DNA from: Bemisia tabaci
Lineage: Eukaryota; Arthropoda; Insecta; Hemiptera; Aleyrodidae
NCBI RefSeq assembly: GCF_918797505.1
Contig: NC_092796.1
Coordinates: forward strand, 51,528,411-51,592,410
DNA length: 64,000 nt
Reading direction: 5' to 3'
Part shown: positions 1 through 9,916 of the stretch, in pieces
Layout of the letters: each line of letters opens with the position of its first letter
Numbering within the stretch: the first letter of the stretch is position 1
The notes under the pieces: model-generated
The model's database searches: none
Told to the model about the DNA's origin: nothing
What the model saw: only the letters and a program-made list of their open reading frames with translations
Position numbers and translations under genes: made by a program

Positions 1-74
1 AAACAGGATTTACAGGATCGGAGTTTTTTAACATCCCAAACGAGATACGTGGTTTGAGGGTTTCGCCGTCGAAA

Positions 75-235
75 TGCTTTTTGATCAAATTTTGTGTACG
101 AATACTCAACGCCTACAGCGGGATGGGATGCTCTGAAACGTTTCAGAAATATTCTGAAATCTGGGATACATCAACTAATCGATCAATTATCGACTCGTTC
201 TCCAACGTGCTGAAGATCCATCTCAACTAACACTT
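75..235 (+). repeat. Degenerate dispersed repeat U, copy 1
   Basis: This stretch aligns by eye with 14480-14645. Both share a 'gatcaa(a/g)ttttgtgtac' block, then a 'gggatgctc'-like block, then 'cgttctccaa' followed by 'gaagatcc'. The two copies are clearly diverged, so this is an old dispersed family. I see no terminal inverted repeats or coding potential in either copy, so the class is unknown. Confidence 0.5.
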
Positions 236-1146
236 AATATTCCCCTTAGGAGTTAATTTAAGTAACTTCTCGTTGTGTGAATTAAATTCTACGTAAAATA
301 TTGAGGAGATGAATTTTTTTTAGCATACTGCTTAAAGTTCGTACCGTGTCTAGTGGCCAATTGTCTCTATAGTTCCTCGTAATCAGTAAGACGGTTGGGT
401 CGGGCTGGCGTTGACGTTGAAGTTAGAAACGTTGAGTTCCCGCACGTCGCAATGCACGTGCCAAAATCTCAATTACATATGTACGAGTATGCATGATTAT
501 GCCCGCGTACTCGGGAGCGCCAGTACCCGTGTTTTCAGGAGTCTAAAGCAAACTCTGCATACAAAAAAAATTGATTTTTTTCTACCTCCATTGACATGAA
601 CTATCTGAATTTTAAGTCAACTGCTCCGATCCATGGATTAGTAACGTGGATTTTGATTAATTATACGCATATTTATGATAAATCCGTTGACGAGGTTAAA
701 ATTTCCAGTTAAAATTAGAACAATGCTCGAACATGGGCGGAACTAAAGGTGGATCTGGGGAGCCTGTTCTCCCTTAGAAATCTACTTAATGTCTCCCGAA
801 AAACCTGGGTGAGGTGTATTATAGTGAACTCCCCCGACTCCCCTCGATGAGGTGTCTTTCTGCCCTTGGATCATCTTACTCTAAGTGATATTTTGACAGA
901 CCTTCCCAGTTCCCACTTCCGTAATTTTTCTTCTATTTTTCTTCATATATTTAAGAGCTCAGCCAATCTGTCGCCAAGAACAGAAACGCTGTAACTTCAT
1001 TCAAGATTTTTCCCCACTGCTTTCAATTCTTTGAATTTTCCAATATTTTTCGTCGAGAATGTCCATTAGGGTCATGCGCAGAGACTGTGGTCCTAATTCT
1101 GTAAAAATTCAAAATCTGCCGTTATTTTTGACTTAATTTACATCAT
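236..1146. other. AT-rich stretch, nothing recognised
   Basis: No ORF with coding-like composition, no repeat family shared with the rest of the window and no RNA gene could be identified. The only ORF of note (411-599, 62 codons) has no recognisable motif. Confidence 0.5.
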
Positions 1147-1277
1147 AAGGTCCAGTTACACGATCAAATTGAGCCATCAAATTGGACCTCTCATTGGTCG
1201 GATCCTCACCTCAGGTCTTTTTCCACCAATCAGAGCTTCAGTTTGATGGCAAAATTTGATCGTGTAAGTGAACCTAT
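1147..1277 (+). mobile_element. Palindromic MITE family O, copy 1
   Basis: This ~130-bp element has long imperfect terminal inverted repeats. The left end reads 'ggtccagttacacgatcaaa' and the right end 'tttgatcgtgtaagtgaacc'. An internal asymmetric core (cattggtcggatcctcacct) shows orientation. A second copy lies in the opposite orientation at 1478-1606. There is no coding capacity, so mobility must have depended on a transposase encoded elsewhere. No target duplication could be assigned. Confidence 0.7.
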
Positions 1278-1337
1278 ATCGCACGTCAGTTAGACCACGC
1301 CATGAGTCCGGGACGAATCACCTTTGAAAGTGGGCAA

Positions 1338-1357
1338 CAACCCCCCCCCCCCCCCCA
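1338..1357 (+). repeat. Poly-C tract
   Basis: A homopolymer C run of roughly 17 bases lies between the two copies of MITE O. Similar C or G runs occur at about 1781, 7140, 14857, 29787, 34446, 44357, 46438, 52970, 55158, 55361 and 62964. Their exact lengths should not be trusted in an assembly. Confidence 0.85.
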
Positions 1358-1477
1358 CTCATTGTCAGAGTCGCCGGCGTTGTTTTAGATCCTAAGGTTC
1401 TCATGGGATCCAGTGTCCACAAGCTCTTCATAAAAGGGTATCGCGTATAAAAACAACCCGCTTGTTCACATCTCTTA

Positions 1478-1606
1478 AGGTTCAGTTACCGATCAAATTG
1501 AGCCATCAAACTGAAGCTCTGATTGGTGGAAAAAGACCTGAGGTGAGGATGCGACCAATGAGAGGCCCAATTTGATGGTTCAATTTGATCGTGTAACTGG
1601 ACCTCA
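1478..1606 (-). mobile_element. Palindromic MITE family O, copy 2 (inverted)
   Basis: This is the same family as 1147-1277, but its core reads as the reverse complement, so the two copies form an inverted pair about 200 bp apart. The right end 'gatcgtgtaactggacct' is closer to a perfect inverted repeat of copy 1's left end than copy 1's own right end is. A short ORF across it (1506-1757, minus) is only a frame through the repeat. Confidence 0.7.
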
Positions 1607-1860
1607 ACATTCGGAAGGAGCCGACTTTCCTCGCGACTCTCTCCATGGAGCTGAGCGATCGTAGCGCCGCGCGGAAGTTTCCAGAACGAGAAGTAACAGT
1701 CGCGGCTGAGGGTGACGTGATATAACTTTCAGCGAGGTAAGCGGGAAATCGCTTCAATTACCTGATGCTCGTCTCCGCGATGCCCCCCCCCCCCCCCCGG
1801 CCGCGGGCCCCGAGTCTTGGGGTCCCTGACCCTGAAAAGGCATCGGCATCGCCACGGCAT
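1607..1860. other. GC/CpG-rich patch with poly-C run
   Basis: Composition rises abruptly above the AT-rich surroundings, with many CpG dinucleotides and a C run near 1781-1798. No ORF, splice-site pair or core promoter element could be assigned. It could be a decayed promoter or a GC-rich repeat fragment. Confidence 0.3.
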
Positions 1861-3496
1861 AGGCGAGAAGAAAGCCGGAGAAAGTAGGATTACGAGGATG
1901 CAACGCGCTCACCCAGCGTTGCCGCAGCTTCTTTAAATTACTTTTTTCGTCCGGTGGAATAAGTCTGCAGCCTCAGTAATAAATCACACCTCAACGTCTT
2001 TCCACCCAGAAATTTTCCTGAAAGATCCCACACCGCAAATCAATACCCCAAAGACCCCGTGTGAACAATCTAAACTATGTAATCGTAAAAGTAAAGTTCG
2101 AAAATCAGCAGTTTTCTCACCAAATGATGATTGTTAAGCTGCCCTAATGTCAGGATGTTTAAGTGAGAACTTTGCTTTGCGAGGTTTTGCAAATCAGGTT
2201 AATTTGGCGACAAAATTTGCTATATTGCAAATCCTCATTATTTCTCGTCATTTTCAAAGTGCAACAACTCGGGTTTGGTTTGATAATTTTTGGCGTTTTT
2301 CCCGTCTCTAAATGATTGAATAACACTTTTTTAATACTGTTTTTTAATAAGTCAAAAGTTCAACTTTTAGTTTGTGCGAAAAAAAAAATATTTTTTCCGT
2401 GTACGGTCAGGGACAAGCTGATCAAAGAGCTTCATACATACAGGAAATTGAGTGATATTTTTGCTGAAATTAAAATATCAGGTGCCACGAAAAATAAGTT
2501 TAAACGCTTTTAGAGTGCGGAACAAAATCCGAAGTCTTTATATTAGCATTGACAGCAAAAACAAGAATCTGGATGGCGACTCCTCTGTCTCAATCTAAAA
2601 GTACAGAAATACTACAGGCCTAATATTCATCGTGGAGCAACATGATGAGTATAAAATTCCCCTATCGATGACTGATGAATGTCGGGGTGCGCACTTTAAA
2701 AGGCGAGTTTTTGCAAATTACATCTGAATTGATAAACCAATCGCAAAAAATTTTGGCCAAGGCCATGGTCACACACTGCGGGGGAGATATCAGGGGTGGG
2801 TCATTAAAATATACCGTCTTTGGAGTTACGACCTCTGAACCCGGAACTTACGGTCTTTGAACCTGGAACGCGGACGTTAACCCGTATCTACGGCCCTCAG
2901 ACCCGGAGTGTTTCTAAAATTAAGTCGTCGTAATCAGAGGTAAGCTGACGCAGCTCTGATAGACGAGCGTTGATTTCAGAATTTTCACTCAATTTCTCAA
3001 CGGTGGAGCCTATACAGAACTAACCTCCTTTTCGAGACAATCGCCTCCCCGGCCCCCGACCCCCGGCTCGCGAGCGCCAGGGCCAAGGAACTCGGACGGT
3101 GGTGCCCCACAAACTGGGCCATCGCCGCCGCCGACGCGTCCAGCGAGTGTTTTAAGTCTCATGGTTCGGTTTAGCCACTCCGGATCCTGGGATGGGACTC
3201 ATAACCGTGTATTGTAAGATATTTATTAATAAGGGGAATCCAGCATTTCGGACTTCGTACGTCATTGTAGGACGTAATAAAGATAACACGTATTTTTTTT
3301 TTTTCAAAAAATCAGGAACCTTAAACACTTCTTGAGCAGAAAAAAGAAGAAAAAAACCTGATTTATCTACATTTTTAAGGAAATGCGTAAAAATTGAGTA
3401 TGCACTATCTTATACCATGGTAAAAGAAGCTAAGCGGATTTTCGTGTACGTCACTATCTTTGTCCCAATGGTCGATCAAGTAGCCACGATCAAGCA
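1861..3496. other. AT-rich stretch, nothing firm
   Basis: No recognisable gene. The segment at about 2811-2890 contains 'gaacccggaacttacgg' and 'ggaacgcggacg' blocks that recur in modified form at 59590-59760, suggesting one degenerate short repeat family. A GC-richer patch lies at 3045-3135. ORFs at 2316-2513 and 2675-2860 have no coding features that I recognise. Confidence 0.4.
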
Positions 3497-3690
3497 CACG
3501 GAAAGAACAACCTAGCGCTAGGCCCTAACACTTTCGGTAAATAGCGCCAACTACAGGTAGGGCTGAGCCCTAGCCCTACATCCTATATAGAACTGGACCC
3601 TAAAACTGTAGGGGTGAGCTCACCACCGCCTGTAGTTGACGCTATTTTAGCCTAAGAGGTAGAACTCAGCGCTAAGTTGTTTTTTCCGTG
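3497..3690 (+). mobile_element. Short TIR element with CACGGAAA ends
   Basis: This ~194-bp palindromic element starts 'cacggaaagaacaacctagc' and ends 'gctaagttgttttttccgtg'. Further inside, 'agcgccaactacagg' on the left is matched by 'cctgtagttgacgct' on the right, so the inverted repeats extend about 65 bp. A possible 2-bp CA target duplication flanks it. It is non-coding. The CACGG/CACTG-type ends resemble those at 15586, 24391 and 46559, so these may form one loose class. Confidence 0.65.
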
Positions 3691-3783
3691 CAGACAACGT
3701 CATTGCCCTGGCTCAACTTTGTCTTCCTGATATCTTCTTTTCGAAATTATCAATATTTTCGAATAAATCGAGATACATCGTAG

Positions 3784-3955
3784 CAGTGGCATAGATATGG
3801 AGGGGGGGTCCAGGGGGTCTGGACCCCTCCCCTTAGCCTCGTTAATTGTACCTATTTTTTTACTTTTGGAGGGCAGACATAAAATAGTATCAGGAATGTA
3901 CACAAAATAATGTAAATGGACCCACCTTCCTTTAAGAATTCCTAGCTACGTCACT
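3784..3955 (+). mobile_element. hAT-type MITE (CAGTGGC ends)
   Basis: This 172-bp element begins CAGTGGCATAGATA and ends TAGCTACGTCACTG. CAGTGGC termini are typical of hAT-derived MITEs. The flanking octamers (catcgtag and tatcgtgg) agree at 6 of 8 positions, consistent with an old 8-bp target duplication. An internal GGGGTCC / GGACCCC inverted pair is visible. It has no coding capacity. Confidence 0.6.
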
Positions 3956-4121
3956 GTATCGTGGTAAATGTTGATAAAAAATGACGGGTCGGGATGAAAC
4001 GGGATGGATCTGATGTTTATTTAAAAAAAAAAAAAAATTAAAAATTGAGTTTGAATCATTGACACATATTCTAACAATGAATTCCCGGCCGAGCCGATTA
4101 GAGATGGATCCTCTCGTGCTG

Positions 4122-4805
4122 CAGGGCCGTATTTACCTACTCGCCGCCCATGGGCCGCCTGTATTTTGCTGCCCCCTTCTCATTCGTTCTGAAACTTTAA
4201 TAAAAACCACCAAGTGAACGTGCCGGAGGGGGTGGGTTGCATAAGACACGATCACTCGTGTTGGATACATGTTTTGCAAAAAAATTTGCAAAACATAAAT
4301 GTGGTTTAATAATTTTAACTTCCGTTGCCGCGCCGCGCTGACCGCGCTGTATTTGGCGCAATGCGTGAAGTATTCATGCACTCTTGTAGGCGCCATGCGT
4401 TTCCCGCCGACGCGACCGCTGCTGACCGCACTGTGTTTGATATGCGTGAAGTATTCGTGCAGTCTTGTAGGTGCTAATATGTGTTACATGCCGATTGCCG
4501 CGCCGAGGGCTTCTCCTTTTCACCTCAAGTCCTCGTCATCATTTCTCCCTAAGTCGCGCCGTTCCAGGCAAAATTGTGTGTTTGGTTTCACACTTAACTC
4601 AACTAATTAAAGGTGCTGCCTCTTGTATCGCCGAAAAACGACAAAATTAGAAATTACTTTACTCTGAGGAAATGAGAGATTTTGTCGCCTTTTCTCGTTA
4701 GCAATTTTTTTCTGAATCCGATTTTTTATACCTACGTTTAAAAAAAAGTCAAAATTTGTCGCCATGGGCCACGGCCCATGTGGCCACCCCCAAAATCCGG
4801 CCCTG
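4122..4805 (+). mobile_element. Non-autonomous hAT element, family G, full-length copy
   Basis: This 684-bp element starts CAGGGCCG and ends CGGCCCTG and is flanked by an exact 8-bp duplication, TCGTGCTG, at 4114-4121 and 4806-4813. Both features are diagnostic of the hAT superfamily. The inside contains two degenerate ~80-bp subrepeats (about 4338-4490) built on 'aatgcgtgaagtattc' and 'cttgtaggcgc', then a CpG-containing stretch and a 'gccatgggccacggcccatg' palindrome near the right end. No transposase is encoded; short ORFs at 4299-4610 and 4756-4959 are frames through the repeat. It is the empty-site reference for the interrupted copy at 25526-27689. A third copy enters at 63700. Confidence 0.85.
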
Positions 4806-4813
4806 TCGTGCTG

Positions 4814-5194
4814 TCGTGTTACCGAAGAAAGTGCCAGTGCTTAAATTTTTAAAAATGAATTTCCTTCGAAATCCCTTTAATCTTAAGTTGACGACATTAC
4901 TGATGCAGCTAAAACAGCAAACTTCGTCGTATTTTTATACAAAAGATACTTTTGCATAAAAAAGCCGCGAACTCGCAAAAAATGCCGTTGTTATAGACCA
5001 ATCAGCTGCACCGAAGGAGTATTATTCTGCTAAAGAGCTGTACTGATTGAGTGAAATGACGCCGTTTTCTACCGATATCCCACCTGACAATTTGCTTATT
5101 TTATGTCCGAAAACCAAAACGCAACGTCGAAAGCATGCAGAATATATACCTCTTACAGCTGATATGCCTAGTATGAAAATGAAATAGGCCCTTT
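4814..5194. repeat. Dispersed repeat W, left part of copy 1
   Basis: From about 5060 the sequence (…cctgacaatttgctt…, …gcatgcagaa…) aligns in inverted orientation with 15240-15310. The alignment resumes at 5740-5800 (…ccaaacgatttct…, …tggcaatttta…), which matches 15095-15150 inverted. The ~500 bp between the two parts (5195-5700) has no counterpart in the 15-kb copy and looks like an insertion. Confidence 0.45.
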
Positions 5195-5690
5195 TAGCGG
5201 CTCTGGTGCTTGCACTAGAGCTGCTATTCCGGACGGTCCCAGCTGGGGAGTATCAATGGACCATGTTACATTGGAGAGACCGCGCGTTGGTTGATGGGAA
5301 TCGGCGCCATTTTCGACTATGTACCTTGTCATGACTTTATTTTATTGCATATTGTTTTATTGTTAGCCAATGCTATGTTGTGTAGTGTATTTTTGGAATC
5401 ATGGTGATACAGTCAATAATTCAAAACTTGTCTGTGCTTTAATCTCGTGATGGAAAAAATGTACTTTACGTTCAAAATTTGAAATTTTGAATTTTAAAGT
5501 TTGCGCGGTTTTTTGGAAGAATGCAGTGGTTGGAGCTTCCTAGGCATATTACTCGATATCAGCTGATAGCAAACAAAGGTTACCAAGGAAACGATGACGG
5601 ATTACGTTGTCGGATTGTACATCAATGACAAAATGTGTCTAGGTCCTCATTCTTGACTACAACTACCGTCGCCAGAGCCGCTTTCCGACG
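5195..5690. mobile_element. Probable insertion inside repeat W
   Basis: This segment is absent from the related copy at 15085-15440. It is bounded by an 11-bp inverted pair, AGCGGCTCTGG near 5196 and CCAGAGCCGCT near 5672. It encodes no recognisable protein. The short inverted ends and the absence from the sister copy support a small DNA transposon, but no target duplication was resolved. Confidence 0.35.
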
Positions 5691-5966
5691 CGAATGCGTT
5701 GGAGCTTACTGCTTGTTTACAGTTGGAAATGATGTTCAATCATCCAAACGATTTCTGAGAGTCTTTCGGATGATTGATGGCAATTTTACAAAGAACAGAG
5801 GCAGCTTTTGATTAGATTTCCACGCAGCCACTATTCAGCAGGCATATTCTCAAAACTTCATTCTTGCACTTACGATTTTCATCTGTAGCATGGCAGAATA
5901 ACGATACTTTCAGTATGAAGATACCCTAATAGAAAGGACTGATCATGTAAATGCGATCTCAATATA
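5691..5966. repeat. Dispersed repeat W, right part of copy 1
   Basis: The block around 5740-5800 matches 15095-15150 in inverted orientation (a 'ccaaacgatttct' core followed by 'gagtctttcggatgatt'). The remainder up to 5966 is AT-rich with nothing recognised. Confidence 0.4.
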
Positions 5967-6202
5967 GGGGCTTGGAGGACAGGGCGCATAAGTGCAGTTA
6001 TTGCTATTTCGAGAAATACGTGATTGAAATTTAGAAATTTCACGGATCCTTATGGCGGAAAGTTCAAACTGACTTTTTGATGCTTGAAAATTGGAATTTG
6101 GGAGCGAATTTTTCACAGAATATACATTAAGAATATTGAAATCATCATATCTCAATTTTTTCAAAAACTTCACTTATTATGCGCCTTGTCCTCCAAGCCC
6201 CT
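5967..6202 (+). mobile_element. TIR element family P, copy 1
   Basis: This ~236-bp non-coding element has inverted termini 'ggggcttggaggacagggcg' and 'gcgccttgtcctccaagccc'. The inverted similarity continues inward through 'cataagtgcag' and 'aagttcaaactgac'-type blocks. A second copy lies at 50079-50328 in the opposite internal orientation. ORFs at 5943-6173 and 6084-6428 run through it and are not considered genes. Confidence 0.75.
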
Positions 6203-6516
6203 CAAATGTCATGTCAATGCGACGCGCTTTGACGTGGTGGCTGAGTGGGGTCAGAGGCAACCAGAAGAGCTCCTCATTTACTTATTCATCAAGGTAGACG
6301 ATGGTGCTACTGGTACTGCACATGAAATTAAACTATTAGCCGCCGCCACTACACCACCACGGCGCCGTCGTGTCCTCGTGTCCGGACAACGTGTCCGCGG
6401 TTTTTTTCTCTCTCAGCTTCTCACCTAACCATATCCATTACCATTTTTTTCCAGAGGCAGGGGTGCAACGCCTCGATAATTATTCTTTTATGACGGTCTC
6501 GAGCACGTTTTCCGCA
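6203..6516. other. Spacer with CpG-rich patch, nothing firm
   Basis: A 'tggctgagtgg' string at about 6238 resembles a tRNA-type A box, but no B box, cloverleaf or poly-A tail follows, so no tRNA or SINE is called. A CpG-rich patch lies at 6335-6400. Confidence 0.35.
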
Positions 6517-6921
6517 TATACAGGGTGACCCAGGATTGAGTACGAATATTGAAGGAGTCGATTCTTTGGGTAAAAAAAAAGACGTTTTTAAGGGATAAGT
6601 TTTTTTCCAAGAACGTATTCCCTGGAGGTCCCATTATCTCCCTATTATCCCCTTATAGTCCCTATTATCTAAAAAACGATGAGTCATGGCGAAAAACCGC
6701 AGGAAACAGTTTCCCAATATTTTTCAATGCCTCTTTTTCATTAATATAGGTTGATTAACATTGTCACAGAGTGAAAAATAAGATTTGTTTTTTCCAACGG
6801 TGGGGAACCGTGGCCTCTGTAGGGAGAGCGGTTTTTGAAGAAAAATTATACCTAAAAAATGTCTTTTTTTTGACCCAAAGAATCGACTCCTTCAATATTT
6901 GTATTTAATCCTGGGTCTATA
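6517..6921 (+). mobile_element. TIR element family Q (TACAGGGTGACCC end)
   Basis: This ~405-bp element has ~75-bp inverted termini. The left end includes 'gaatattgaaggagtcgatt' and the right end 'aatcgactccttcaatattt', and both continue into 'ctttgggt'/'acccaaag' and 'aaaaaaaagac'/'gtctttttttt' blocks. The outer left end is TACAGGGTGACCCAGGATT; the right end is slightly degraded. There is no transposase. The TACAGGGTG-type terminus is also seen in the unrelated-core element at 39556-39915. Confidence 0.7.
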
Positions 6922-7384
6922 GGCTGGGGATCTAGAGGATCATTCAAGTTCCAACGGACATTTCAAAGGATTTCCCAAGGTCCAAAGGAGAGCCTGAGAG
7001 GATCTCTCAGGAAAAATTTTGAAAATTTGGATCGTCGTGAGGCAATTTTGAGATAGTCTTACCGAAAAATAGATCAAATTACAATTTCAATTTCAAAGTT
7101 GAGGTGCCCTCACGTTTCTCGGAAGGGATTGATTTCCCGGGGGGGGGGGGGGGTAGGCAGCGAGGCAGAACCCGACTCTCCCCTCAGTTCCATTTATCAT
7201 TGTATACTCAACATAGAATGGCCTTGATCTGCAGTTAGCAGTACTAAGATCGATCCAAGGTCATTTGATCACAATTTAATAATGAATACCCTCAGAGTGT
7301 CAAAGAGCAAAGGGGTGTTACCCCTCATGCATGTTCATTCATAACTGTCGTCACCAGCGGCAATTTTGAAAGTGGACAACACTG

Positions 7385-7475
7385 TCAATACTCCATTTAA
7401 ATCTATGAAACATATCGATTTCAGGTGAAGCAAGTTGCCTCACCAAGAATCGAGTATTTTACGTTCATTTAAATG
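7385..7475 (+). mobile_element. Short palindromic element H2, copy 1
   Basis: 'ctccatttaaatctatg' on the left and 'catttaaatgga' on the right flank a centre with 'atcgatt'/'aatcgag' blocks. The layout is the same at 40597-40690, 54640-54745 and 58985-59085. The family is small, AT-rich and non-coding. It shares the ATTTAAACC-CATGG module with the hAT MITE family H at 34499 and 38045. Confidence 0.45.
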
Positions 7476-7616
7476 GATCAAAATTAGTGATGCCAACTTT
7501 CAAGAATCGCGACTGGTCGTTACAATCCAGGAGATTTCCCTTGGCCCAACCTTCGAGGGGCTCTCTCTGAAGGGGGAGGGGAGGGTTAAGGAAACGATAT
7601 GGAAGAAATCAGTCCT

Positions 7617-7885
7617 ATGGATCGTATTCGATAGTTGTTCGATGTATCGTTTGGCTCAAAACGATAGAACATACAAAATTTTAGGATATTTGTCAGAAAA
7701 GCTGAAAATGAGAAATTTCGTAGCAATTTCACTGCTCTTGGCCAATTAGTACTCATACGAATCAAAAATCTATCACAAAAAACCGGTTCCGTCAGATTAC
7801 TCAATCGAATTTTGAGGCTATGTTTATGTTTTGAACCAATCGATGTCGATACAATCTCACCCGTTTGATGTATCGTATACGATCC
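7617..7885 (+). mobile_element. TIR element family Y
   Basis: This ~270-bp segment is bounded by 'atggatcgtattcgatag' on the left and 'tgtatcgtatacgatccat' on the right, which pair as imperfect inverted repeats. Internal 'gatgtatcgttttgg' and 'gaaccaatcgatgtcgat' strings also pair weakly. It is non-coding, and I see no other copy in the window. Confidence 0.5.
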
Positions 7886-7999
7886 ATTGTCGATCCCAAA
7901 ATTGATCCTGATAATATTTGCGTCGAACTTTGCACTTTGAGATCCCCTATCTGCAAACCTAATATTAGAATCCTATCGGAAAATTGTCTCTTATTTCAG

Positions 8000-8420
8000 G
8001 TTCCCCTCCTGCCTGCCGTGGGCCGAAAAGCAGCATGCATCCAGGAGCGCGGCTATTTCCGGTGCGGGGAGCGGCATGGACGTTATTTCGGCCGTGCGAC
8101 GCGGACGCTGACGCGCTCACGGGCGGCGCGCGCGGCGCTTGAGCGTGGCGTCGGGAGTCCGGGCGGCGACGCGACGACGGGAATGCGTGTGTGGGACGTC
8201 ACGTGAGCCAGCGCCGCGTGCCCGGCAACGTGACATTTGGGCCTCCCGAGCCCGCTGACGCAAGATCCCCGACCGCCCGTTATCCGCACTCATAATAGCG
8301 CCGCCCCCCGAGCGCCCCTCCCTTCCCGGTCGCAGATGCAATATATAGAGTAACGACGGAGATAGCACCCGATAAGAGCGGGTGCGGGACCGATTTTCAC
8401 GGGCCGACGGCTTTTGAGCT
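8000..8420 (+). promoter_or_regulatory. CpG-rich block; possible exon 8000-8202 and TATA-like motif
   Basis: GC and CpG rise sharply here. The block begins right after a good acceptor-like string (tctcttatttcag, ending at 7999) and contains GTGAGC at 8203, so an exon 8000-8202 is possible. Its open frame (about 67 residues) is rich in Arg, Ala and Gly and matches no family I know. 'atatatag' lies near 8341. Two readings compete: a GC-rich exon, or a promoter/CpG island whose long frames are chance. I favour neither strongly. Confidence 0.3.
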
Positions 8421-8509
8421 GATTCACAGCTCTTAGGTTCACGTATCGACGTTTCTAGAGTATTTTGTAAAACAAAGTATGCTGGACTGACATAAGGAAG
8501 CTATAAAGA

Positions 8510-9036
8510 AGAATAAGAAAATGAAGAAGAAGAAGAAGAAAATTAAGAAGAAGAAGAAGAAAATGAAGAGGAAAAAGAAGAAGAAGAAGAAGAAAATGAA
8601 GAGGAAGAAGAAGGAGCAGGAAAGAAACAGAAGAAGAAAAGAAACAGAAGAAGACGAAAAGAAACAGAAGAAGACGAAAAGAAACAGAAGGAGACGAAAA
8701 GAAACAGAAGAGTGAGAAGAAGAAGAAGAAAAAAAACAGATGAAGAAGAAGAAAAAAACAGAAAAAGACGAAAAGAAACAGAAGAGGGAGAAGAAGAAGA
8801 AGAAGAAGAAGAAGAGGTAGCAGAAGCAGAAGAAAAGGAACTTAAGAAACAGGAGGAGGAAAGATAAATAGAAAATAGGATAGAGATAGATGGATAGAAG
8901 GAAGCAATGAGAAAAAAGAAGAAGAAAAAGAAGATAAAGAGAGGAAGTTGCTGGAGGGAAAAGGAAGAAGAGGTAAAAGAAAAGGGAGATTCGAGGAAAA
9001 AGTAGAAAATAAAAAGAAAGAGAAGAAAGATAAGAG
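8510..9036 (+). repeat. Long GAA/AGA purine tract
   Basis: About 525 bp are almost pure purine on the + strand. The core is (AAG)n/(GAA)n interrupted by GAAACAGAAGAAGACGAAAA-type units, with a GATA-rich patch near 8875-8900. The long minus-strand ORFs (8439-9224 and 8543-9136, Phe/Ser-rich) and the Lys/Glu-rich plus ORF are artefacts of the microsatellite. A second purine-rich tract sits at 34790-35236. Confidence 0.9.
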
Positions 9037-9448
9037 ATCGCCATGAATTGGTTAAAGTAGAAAAACGTGAACTGAACGATACCGATTCGGTCAACACGGG
9101 TTCGATGGATGACAAATGATAAATTAACAGTTTCATTTTTATTTTTCGACGGAACTATGTCGATCGAAACGACTCCAGTCTCTTGCTGTGGGAAATCCCT
9201 GAAATTCGGAGGTAAAATAAGCACTCAATTAATAAACTGATCGATTGGATGTATTAATGCTGAATGAGACTATGTTACCCGCAAACTCTATACACATGGG
9301 TCCTTTTACCATAAATACGTCCATTTGTTGAAATCATAATCTATGAAGCATCTACACCCGTGTCTTCAGTCACGAGCCTTTCGCTAGTTGGATATGATAA
9401 ACGTGTTGAGAGCAAGGATCAACGTGAAACATAGAACTTCGCGACGCG

Positions 9449-9688
9449 TCGCATATTGGATCAAGTCAATCAGACATTGAATCGGACATGAAACTTTTAA
9501 CTGACAATGCAAATTTTCATACTTAAAAAGTCACATTTTAAAGTTTAAGGGGTGTTTCTAAAGGAAATTGTAGGGGAAAACCAATGGAACCACTTTTAAA
9601 ACATCAAATTGCTGAATGAACAAAGTTATGAGCTTTTAAAGTTTCTAAAACTTGCCTGACCTCTTCTATTGACTCGATCCACTGCTCG
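9449..9688. mobile_element. TIR element family R, copy 1
   Basis: This ~240-bp palindromic element begins near 'ttggatcaagtcaatcagac' and ends 'tattgactcgatccactg'. Internally, 'aaaccaatggaaccac' and 'gagcttttaaagttt' correspond to the same blocks in the copies at 9917-10149 and 18926-19161. It is non-coding and diverged. Confidence 0.6.
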
Positions 9689-9900
9689 TTGGCTCAATGA
9701 TTGAGGCGAAATTGGGAAAACAAAATGGGTGGATCGGCTTTACCTCCAGCCGAGGAAAGTCCGGGGATCCTCCGCGGAAAAAATTTAAAATTGGGTATCC
9801 TTAAAACGCAATTTTTGGTTGTTTTTATGGTTAAATCACTGTAAAAAAAATCTTAAGAACTTGGCCGCCTCTCCTTGCCCCGTGCCAGTCGTGCCGCTTC

Positions 9901-9916
9901 GTCGCTCCTCCGGCGT
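9901..9916 (+). mobile_element. Element S, left fragment (split by element R)
   Basis: 'gtcgctcctccggcgt' corresponds to the left end of the intact S element at 39434 (gtcgctccgctgacgt). The rest of this S copy continues after the R insertion at 10150. The element was therefore interrupted by family R. Confidence 0.5.

Noticed and set aside
6236..6300. tRNA gene or tRNA-derived SINE at 'tggctgagtgg'
   Set aside because: Only an A-box-like string is present. There is no B box, no paired acceptor or anticodon stems and no tail.
8439..9224. 261-codon minus-strand ORF (and 197-codon overlap)
   Set aside because: It is the Phe/Ser/Leu translation of a GAA/CTT microsatellite. Composition alone explains the open frame.
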